The notes under the pieces: generated by a model
What the model saw: the letters and a program-made list of their open reading frames with translations, nothing else
What the model was told of the DNA's origin: nothing
The model's database searches: none
Made by a program: the position numbers and the translations under genes
Part shown: piece after piece, positions 56,986-64,000 of the stretch
How positions within the stretch are numbered: the first letter of the stretch is position 1
Layout of the letters: every line of letters begins with the position of its first letter
Source: Ligula intestinalis
Lineage: Eukaryota; Platyhelminthes; Cestoda; Diphyllobothriidea; Diphyllobothriidae
DNA: 64,000 bases
Direction of reading: 5' to 3'
NCBI GenBank assembly: GCA_036362985.1
Contig: JAYGXS010000008.1
Coordinates: 27,178,435-27,242,434, forward strand

Positions 56986-57692
56986 GTGATATCTTCGCCG
57001 TGCAAGACCAGGCTGGTTGAGAATAACACCTGAAATTTCGTTGCTGGGAAGGTTCGTGATACGGCTTGGTTGAGGCATCTCCTTAGGAGTTCGCTTGCTG
57101 CATGCTACTGCATATCCAGAAGAAGCAACGGCCACGCCAAGATTATGAGCTAATTGCATTGCGACCGGATCCTACATAGATCAAGGGAATAATGGTGGAA
57201 ATCATGAAGTGTATTACGTAGAATTATAAAGGAGCATTTACCAGCATTCCTGAGCAAAGAAGCAGTATTCAGCAAAAACAGCAGCATTCTCGCCTCAATT
57301 GTTGATTCCAAATATCGTGTGGACCCCAACGAAAAATGTAACGTCATTATAGCGTCCTAAAAAATTATCCTAATTCACTGGATCCGCGCCTGCTAGCAAC
57401 ATTAGAAGCGACCGCTATCAGGCTCAGAAAGCCAGCAAAAGAACCCCTGCCAGCTCCGCGTCTAGCATGGCCCACAGTCACTTAGCTGAATGCATCCTTC
57501 CGCAGTCTCGTTGTCTCCCTCCCCCACTTTCTACCCTTCCCTCTCTTATACTGACGCCACGAGGCCCTCCCCGCGTAACCATCATCCTCTTATTGATCCT
57601 TCGGCCGATTTCCACGACTCGCTTGTATGAAACGAAGAACACTATTGTCCACGTGAAATATCATGGTCCGATGAGAATCTTTCGAAAGCCTA
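56986..57692. other. Stretch without a recognised feature
   Basis: Only short open frames. The pyrimidine-rich stretch near 57510-57560 has no partner I could find. Confidence 0.4.
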
Positions 57693-57905
57693 TGTCACAA
57701 CTAGTAGCATCGACGAACAGAAGGATACTCCAAATCACAAGTCAAGCAAGACAGTCTTGGTGGACAGAAATTTACAGCCAGAAAATAGACGGTATAGAGG
57801 CAACTGCCAGCTGCCTGTGCATGCTAGATGTTTCCGCGAAGTTGTATGTTCGCTGCAGCCAAGCCTGGTCTGATTAATGGTCGTCAGATGGCCTGGGCGT
57901 GAGAG
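57693..57905 (-). repeat. Degenerate LTR (3' LTR of the minus-strand Gypsy element)
   Basis: TGTCACAACTAGTAGCATCG, AGAAGGATACTCCAAATCAC, GCAAGACAGTCTTGGTGGAC, AGAAATTTACAGCCAGAAAA and GTTGTATGTTCGCTGCAGCC recur in the same order at 59655-59885. On the element's strand the LTR would end CTAGTTGTGACA. Confidence 0.75.
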
Positions 57906-58019
57906 AATCCCTCAACATTCCCCGATGCTTTATACCGTTTTTAGACAGATACTTGCTCGAACGGGCCGTGTGCACTCGTACAGGGAAAAGTTATGAGCTC
58001 CTTTGAAAGCACAGCCTCA

Positions 58020-59200
58020 AACCCAACTTGTGAAAATCTACCACGGATCGGACCAGCTCGGAAAACCCTCAGTGGTCCTGTACGACACCTTTTCAAGAGG
58101 CTTGGACGAGTTGAGAACAACGCCAAACTGTTGAAGTCGGTCAAACACCGTTGTGAGCTGTTCCATTGGTTCCTCGGCGGTAGAGCTGGCCACCAAGAGA
58201 TCGTCAATGTAGGCATAGAGGAAAGGTAGGCCACGGAGCCCCCAATCAACGAACCTCTGGAAGGTCTGGGAAGCGTTGCGGAGTCCAAACGGCATGCGCA
58301 GGAACTCAAAGAGGCCGTCTTTTGAACATCCTCTGAGGCGATGGGTATCTGATGGAAAGCCTGGACCAGGTCGATCTTTTAGAACACGGACTTGCCGAAT
58401 AGGGCACCGGCAAAATCCTGAAGATGCGGCACAGGGTAGCGGTCCGGGTGGTGACGTTGTTCAAGGCCCGGTAATCACCGCAGGGGCGCCAATCACCAGA
58501 AGTGGTCTTGCGGACCATGTGGAGGGGTCAGGGGCCCATGGGCTATCAGACTGGCGGCCAATGCCTATTTGAAGCATGTGATCAAACTCGGTCTTAGCAG
58601 CAGCAAGTGGTGCTGGCGCGAAACGACGGCGTCTGGAGAAGACAGGAGGGCTAGTGGTCCGGATATGATGAACAACGTCATGTGGCGGGGTAGAGGCGCT
58701 GACATTTGGGCGGAAGGAGAGCAGGATATTTGGCGAGAAGTTGCTAGGATGGATTCTCCGGATCTGGATCCAGAACGGCGATGTGGCAGGACACCGCAGA
58801 CGAAGGGATGCCTCGGATAGAGAATTTAATTGTCTGGTCTTGCAAACTGGAGTGGCGGCAGTTCACCATATGATTGAAGGTAGCGATGAAATCTGCCCCA
58901 AGAATGGCGGAGGGCACATCAGCGACGACAAACACCCAAGGAAAATGATGTCAGAGGACAATGTTCGGTGAGAGAGAACGGGTGCCGAAGGTGTCAATTG
59001 GCGATTTGTTGACAGGCTGGAGGAAATGGGTGGGGTTGAAGCATCGACGCACGGTTGGTGAAGGACGAATGACGCTCAGTTGAGCGCCAGTATCAATCAA
59101 GAAACGCCTGTCACTCAGGACGTGGCATGATAAAACGTCCGAGCGGGATTAGAAACAAAGGGAAGACTGGTGGCATTCACTTTCATCCGTACTGGCTTAG
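58020..59200 (-). pseudogene. Ty3/Gypsy pol remnant: aspartic protease and reverse transcriptase
   Basis: Minus strand order: protease with FLIDTGAQLSVIRPS (DTG active site, near 59105-59060), then FVVADVPSAILGADFIATFN at 58935-58860. RT follows: SGDWRPCGDYRALNNVTTRT near 58490, MPFGLRNASQTFQRFVDWGL, and LPFLYAYIDDLLVAS (YIDD at residues 29-32 of the frame starting 58295). RNase H and integrase, expected further along, are absent; the element is cut shortly after the RT palm. Frameshifts separate the protease and RT parts. The upstream segment to about 59560 may be the gag end. Confidence 0.85.
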
Positions 59201-59654
59201 CCCATTTGCGCTGCTTGGAGCTGAAGGAGCAGGGAGAAGTGAGTAAATGGCTCTGGCACCAAATTTGGAGTGATACCAGGATGTGGTAGCTGAGCTGAGC
59301 TGGGGTGAACGGAAGCAGCAGGTTGGAAATGCCGGTCAGATGACCTCGATGAATGCCGGGATGAAGAGCTTACTTGCTTTTGATAAACAAGTACCTGTTC
59401 GTTGATATGTACAATCTCAGCCTTCGGTTGTGAGAGAGCTTTACAAGAAATAGCAGGATTTGGGAGTGCGGCAGGTCATGGTTTGACAAAGCCGTGCCTC
59501 TCCATCAATTGTTCGCCCAGAATAAAACGTTCAGTGGCAATGAGAATGTCAGAAGCAGGCGCTAACATATGTTAAATTACTGTAGGAAAGCTGTCCATTG
59601 TCAACGCCTGACTATATCGTGGATTTGCAAGGTGTGTTCGGAGGGGGTTACTAA

Positions 59655-59885
59655 TTGTCGCAACTAGTAACATCGACATATAGAAGGATACCCCAAATCA
59701 CAAGTTTAGCAAGACAGTGTTGGTGGACAGAAATTAACTGCCAGAAAATAACGGTGCAGAGACAACTGCCAGTTGCGCACGCCAGATGTTTCCTCGAAGT
59801 TGTATGTTCGCTGCAGCCAAGCCTTGCCTGCCGGGCCGTAGAATAGTAATCAGTCATCTGCCGCGAATCAGGCGAGGCGCAATTA
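59655..59885 (-). repeat. Degenerate LTR (5' LTR of the minus-strand Gypsy element)
   Basis: TGTCGCAACTAGTAACATCG, AGAAGGATACCCCAAATCAC, GCAAGACAGTGTTGGTGGAC, and GTTGTATGTTCGCTGCAGCC pair with 57693-57905. The two LTRs enclose only about 1.75 kb, so most of the internal region is lost. Confidence 0.75.
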
Positions 59886-60211
59886 TCGATTGCCTATGAG
59901 TGTAGGCGCGAGCGGGTTAATAACACGCGGAGTAGATGACTAATCACGGGTGTAAGCTCTGGCAGGGCGAAAGCAGTGTCAGTTCGTCAAGTTCCCACAC
60001 CTACGTATGTTCGCAACTACTATTCTGAATTGTATTAGCAAGTACAGTCAAGACCACCGACCATCTGTCCGACACTGCTTTGGTTAATTCATTTCAGAAA
60101 ACGCCTTTAAACTCCTCTACTAATAACTAGCACATTCCACAAGAAAAACCCGGATGCATGCAAAGTATCTGACGAAAATGTGGGCAAAATGTTATTTCTG
60201 AGAAATAGATA

Positions 60212-60682
60212 GAGTAGTCGCCGTTTAGTAAGCCCTTCTCGGGCCCAGACCAAATTGGGCTTAATAAGCGGCAGGCGCACTAACCGGAGAGTCCTAGTTC
60301 TTGATTAGCAAACGCAGAATAGGCACTATACATTGCCTACGTACTGCGATATGTGTAGAGCTTGGTTATGTGCAAGAAAAGAATGCTGTTTGTCTGTATT
60401 TTACGTAATAACAAAAGCAAAAAAATAGTTGCGACACGTTTAGAAAAGCGGTCTAGTGTCAGTTGTTTCTGAGAGACTAAAGACTGGCCAAAATTATGTA
60501 ACCTGTTGCGCACGCAGAGAGATAAGAATCTCACTCTTACATGTTGGCAACCTGGGCTTTGTAGTCGGCGACTGGGCTTATTAGCCGGCGGATTTTGCTA
60601 TGTAAAATTCCGTCCCAAGCTGATTTGGGCTTAATACGCGTCTGGGCCTATAAACTGTGGGCTTAATAACCGGCGACCACTG
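60212..60682. mobile_element. TA-flanked MITE (Tc1/mariner-pogo type), copy 2, 471 bp
   Basis: Left end GAGTAGTCGCCGTTTAGTAA, right end GGGCTTAATAACCGGCGACC followed by ACTG, flanked by TA at 60210-60211 and 60683-60684. Its interior is the inverted complement of copy 1 (CTTGATTAGCAAACGCAG, AGGCACTATACATTGC, GAATGCTGTTTGTCTGTATT). The two copies differ at many sites, so the family is not recent. Confidence 0.88.
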
Positions 60683-60989
60683 TAATACTATTTTCTATAA
60701 CGAGCAAAATTTTTAATGATGAGAGCTATGCGTTGTGAGTTGTTGATGGCGTCAGCGTCGGCGATGGAAGAATGGCGAAGAATTATGGTAAGCCTGCTTC
60801 AGAATAGTAAAATATTTACAAATGTTTCAACAGTAGCGGGTCTTTGGGTCGCATTATCTGCTATCAGATAGTCGAATCAGGTAACGGACAATCCAACTTC
60901 AAAAAGGATTCAGGATTCAAGCTGTCGCCTCCGAACCAATCTTCGCATAGGAACATACGAGCCAAAATTTCGGTTTTTTCGTCGTTCGG

Positions 60990-62030
60990 TCACTCACGGG
61001 TAGGTTTTTCGTCGGCAATGATGTAGGAAGGATTGTGGATAACCACTGGCTGTGAACAGGGTGTGTAAATAATTTGCCTCCTCCATTCTCATGTCTTCAT
61101 CGCTATTGTGTGTTTTAACACATAAGAATAGACTTCTACCAGAACTGTGCTTGTGACCAATGTGGTGGTTACTTGCGAATAGTAGGATGCGTCTAGCGTT
61201 TGTTGACAAGCGGTAAAAAGCAGTTCATATCCTCCCTTCTGGAGTCCTCATGAATTGCACATCCAGGAAGGGCAACTGGTTTTTGCTTTCTTCTTTCATC
61301 GCTAATGTGATTCCCGGAGACCAGTCGCTCAAGCCTCTTTAGGACCGTTTTGGCAGTTAACCCAAACAGAGAAGGAACCCATCGGTGTTCTCTTATTTTG
61401 CTCGTAAACTCGATCGTGGAATGTCCTGACACATAATTCCAAAAGTTCTATGACTTGCTTCCATTTGACTTGTTGATCATCTACTTCATACTTTTCTTGA
61501 GGACGTTCATCGATATTGCTGCCGGCGAGGCCGGTAGGAATGGAGGTACACAATGACACCACGTCCGACGAAACCATAACCTCTTCTGAATCTACTTCTA
61601 ACTATCTGATTTTCCCCAACAAATTTCAACCCGACTTCACTGTGCATTCGAAGTTTTCGATGAGTAAACGAAACCGCTGGTATAGCCATTTCGATAGTCC
61701 AAATTTCGGAGTGCCACGTAACAGACAATCGGGCGAAGGGAAATTCTTGGCTTACGCACTTGTATCAGACTGTAGAAACGCGCCACCGCGGTATCTATGA
61801 TTTTTGCGGCCAGTGCCTCCTGTCGTTTGAGGGTTCCTGGCTTCTTCAGCTTGTCAATCGCCCCTTTGACGACGTTCACATGTTTCTTGAACTCTCCAGC
61901 TCCCTTAATCTTGTAGGCATCTTCGTACTTCAGCAGACTTTGAAGCTTTGTCGTGTACTCAGTCTCCTCCACAATGACCGCCGAGCGTCCATTGTCGGCT
62001 GGCAGGGTGACAATATCTTCCATTAGTTCG
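60990..62030 (-). pseudogene. Penelope-like element: RT finger, palm and thumb, minus strand
   Basis: Minus order: DIVTLPADNGRSAVIVEETE at 62020-61950 (conserved PLE N-terminal RT part), LQSLLKYEDAYKIKGAGEFK, an eroded PRISLRPIVCYVALRNLD, VSSDVVSLCTSIPTGLAG (motif A), CVRTFHDRVYEQNKRTPMGS (motif B side), and the thumb RMEEANYLHTLFTASGYPQS. YVDD and GIY-YIG are missing. Frame changes occur near 61640, 61570, 61330 and 61200. Confidence 0.8.
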
Positions 62031-62389
62031 GATTCGCATGAGATCTCGACCCTCTGCCTCGAAGTACGTTAGTTATAAGTCAATGCTCACACCACTTGAC
62101 AACCGGCTTGCTGTCTTGCCGGTTCTTTGTTCAGTATAGTTAAGTATATTGAGGATAGTAGGCAATGCCTTGGAAGACCCTATTGAAAACAGTATACATA
62201 AAATATCCAACATAAAATATGTTACTATAAAATAGTGAGTAACACATATACTGGTACAAATTTCAGCTGACCGAGAATATACAGTGGCAGATAAGCCTAC
62301 GCCGACCATTTACAGGACGCACCCGTGCTGCCTTTCAAACCCACACGCAGGTGAGCCTACGCCGCAAGGTCATGGTTTGGAAACTCAAA

Positions 62390-62500
62390 TATGGCAGCCA
62401 TTTCTGTGGCAACACTGGAGTTGGCTATTACGAGCTGACGACGCCTGAGCAAGAAATGGCCATTTTTGTGTCTCCGTCTTTGTCGGTAATGTCCTAATTA
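62390..62500 (+). repeat. SINE-like tail related to 11780-11920
   Basis: GGCAACACTGGAGTTGGCTA, TTACGAGCTGACGACGCCTG, AGCAAGAAATGGCCATTTTT, GTCGGTAATGTCC. Same order and orientation as 11780-11920. Confidence 0.5.
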
Positions 62501-62760
62501 CACATCGACGGCCGCGAAGCCAATCACCTCAACATCAACCGACCCACCATCTATTATAACGACGAGTTCAGCGTCGCTAGTGTTATAACGATGACATCTG
62601 ACGTTTGTCACCGTCGAATTACGCCCTGTTGAAATCCCCAAGGAAGAGCACAATAAGAAGGGCATAATTCTGGAATCGATCCAGAGGAGTGTTTATTGTG
62701 TACAAAACGCGGAGAAGCTGTCTATGGTAGCCATGGCCGTTGGTTGACCTCCACCACGCT

Positions 62761-62912
62761 CTTTGTCCCGCCTCATGGACAAACCCTGGCATTGGGAGCT
62801 GACTAGCGTGTCCTCGCTATCCGCGGTGGCTGCAACTCTCTGTCCCGCCTCGGGGGCAAGCCCCGGCATTGGGAGCGGACTGGCGTGGTCTCGCGTCCGC
62901 TGTTGCAACTCT
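62761..62912. repeat. Tandem duplication, two units of about 75 bp
   Basis: TGTCCCGCCTC...GGCATTGGGAGC...CTGCAACTCTC occurs at 62764-62840 and again at 62841-62912, with a small length difference (77 against 72 bp). Confidence 0.8.
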
Positions 62913-63269
62913 CCCTGTCTACTAGGGACAGTGGCTCATAAGAGCTTGTCTGCGCGTTCTCTTGTGGCCTGATGGGCTGCATTGGTTGCCGCGCCCGGCT
63001 GTGCGCGCCTCTGTGTGAAGGCGGACCGATAGCGTGACCTGAGAGTTCATTCGGGCCGCTTGTTAGGAATAATCCTAACAGTGCGCATCCGGTCTAAGGT
63101 CATTGCTTGGGGCAAGCCCAGCGAACGCTATTGAACAAAGGAATCATGGTGGCGGTCAGTGGTAGGCTCGACGCCTTAGGAGAGCCGACAAGGTTGCTAG
63201 CCTTTGGTCGGGCTACCATCCTAACAGTATGTTCCAGCATAGGAGCTTAAGTTAATAGGGCAGACCCCC

Positions 63270-63375
63270 AGCCGCCGCAATTTTCAGGCCCGGTTTTGTA
63301 TGGGAAGAGAAGGAGTGGCATGCCAGCTGGAAGGAATCGTTTATTCTGTGCAGAGCTAGTGAAGACTAGGTAGGA
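63270..63375 (+). repeat. Interspersed repeat G, copy 2
   Basis: GCCGCAATTTTCAGGCCCGG, TTTTGTATGGGAAGAGAAGG, TTATTCTGTGCAGAGCTAGTG. Matches 29290-29400 in the same orientation. Confidence 0.6.
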
Positions 63376-63940
63376 GGAAGTTAGCAATCGGACTAGGGCG
63401 CAACCACCCACAAGGAAGTCGCGTCCGAGGTGTGCGTCACAGTGAAGTCCTGTGTGAGTCATACTTGAAGGTGATTGGCCAGACCGGATAGGGGTTGACA
63501 GGCACTGGTGCGCACGTGCTACCTGCCGCAAGAGGTGAAAGGTTGCACGCGGATTTCCACCACCACGGTACTTCTAAATAGATGAGCATTGGCTACCATC
63601 CTAACCCCATCCACCCTCTCCCTTCCAACCGCACGCTGCTCACGAACACGCGGACTCAAAAAGCATGACGCACCACAGACGCCACTGGCCTAGCTCTTTT
63701 GTCCGCTTAACTTGTCTAGGATAATCTTCCTCTCTGACTTCTTTTTAATTCGTCTCACGAGGAGCCAGTGTCACAAATTCACAAGTACATCTTGCTTTTC
63801 CCAAAGAAGTCCTTTTTTCTTTATTTTATTGCTCAGAATGCATACCCCTTTGATCTGCGTGGATAGATATATATTGTTGATTGAAAAGAAAATGCGTGTA
63901 CCGGACATAAATAAAAAGAAGAAGCGATCACGGGAATAAT
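63376..63940. other. Stretch without a recognised feature
   Basis: Only short frames. It probably includes the flank of a PLE whose 3' end begins at the right edge. Confidence 0.35.
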
Positions 63941-63949
63941 GGACATAAT

Positions 63950-63995
63950 GTCCTGACGTTTCTAAAGTGTACAGGCTTGTATCATCAGAGGCTGG
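63950..63995 (-). ncRNA. Hammerhead-ribozyme-like motif at the right edge
   Basis: On the minus strand: GCCTCTGATGA (complement of TCATCAG at 63982-63988), 19 bases of stem II region, then GAAACGTCAGGAC (GAAACGTC complement at 63955-63962). The invariant CUGAUGA and GAAA are both intact, GUC supplies the cleavage site, and CCU before the core can pair with AGG after the site (stem I). Stem II pairs only imperfectly by eye. It probably marks the 3' terminus of a minus-strand PLE lying beyond the window. Confidence 0.65.
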
Positions 63996-64000
63996 TGTTT

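Overview
The window looks like a piece of a repeat-rich animal genome, most likely a parasitic flatworm and probably a tapeworm. That assignment is inferred from the mix of elements (RTE-like LINEs ending in C2H2 fingers, jockey/CR1-like LINEs, many Penelope-like elements, tRNA-derived SINEs, Ty3/Gypsy remnants) and from spliced genes with long introns; no sequence seen here names a species. There are no bacterial-style operons. Nearly all long open frames belong to decayed retroelements or are antisense shadows of them.

The one host gene recognised with confidence is a Rac-type small GTPase on the minus strand. Exon 1 (20989-21166) carries residues 1-59 and the first base of codon 60. Exon 2 (11123-11367) carries the rest of codon 60 through Q141. 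A 9.6 kb intron separates them. The last ~50 residues (C-terminal helix and CAAX box) were not found and probably lie beyond the left edge, so about 21 kb on the left of the window is one gene full of transposon debris.

Left part (1-21 kb): RTE-like remnants (2150-3225 minus, 3714-4090 plus), then two jockey/CR1-like LINEs tail to tail (5895-6150 plus; 6415-10134 minus). The minus copy is close to full length, with a 2A-like motif, a PHD-like finger, an endonuclease and an RT broken by frameshifts. Intron 1 holds an RTE-like LINE with C-terminal zinc fingers (13150-15730 plus) and an RTE remnant (17740-19480 minus) split by a small hAT-type MITE with a perfect 8-bp target duplication.

Middle (21-50 kb): a CR1-like LINE piece, a nearly full-span RTE remnant, and AT-rich DNA with several unnamed interspersed repeats. 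Penelope-like (PLE) 3' ends occur in direct and inverted arrangement at 28.6-31 kb and 43.4-45.2 kb, with hammerhead-ribozyme-like motifs beside them. There are also tRNA-derived SINEs, some in inverted dimers (36.3-37.1 kb), and a PLE RT/GIY-YIG remnant at 37.9-38.8 kb.

Right part (50-64 kb): more PLEs (51.3-52.6 plus; 54.2-54.5, 54.98-56.56 and 60.99-62.03 minus). One has a 296-codon uninterrupted frame with YVDD and a GIY-YIG domain. There is a deleted Ty3/Gypsy element between degenerate LTRs (57.7-59.9 kb), two copies of a ~480-bp TA-flanked MITE (50017-50506; 60212-60682), and a well-kept hammerhead-like motif at the right edge. These sequences do not work as a pathway. The biological interest lies in element architecture: ribozyme-bearing PLE ends, PLE chimeras and inversions, 2A use by a LINE, and nested insertions in a Rac intron.
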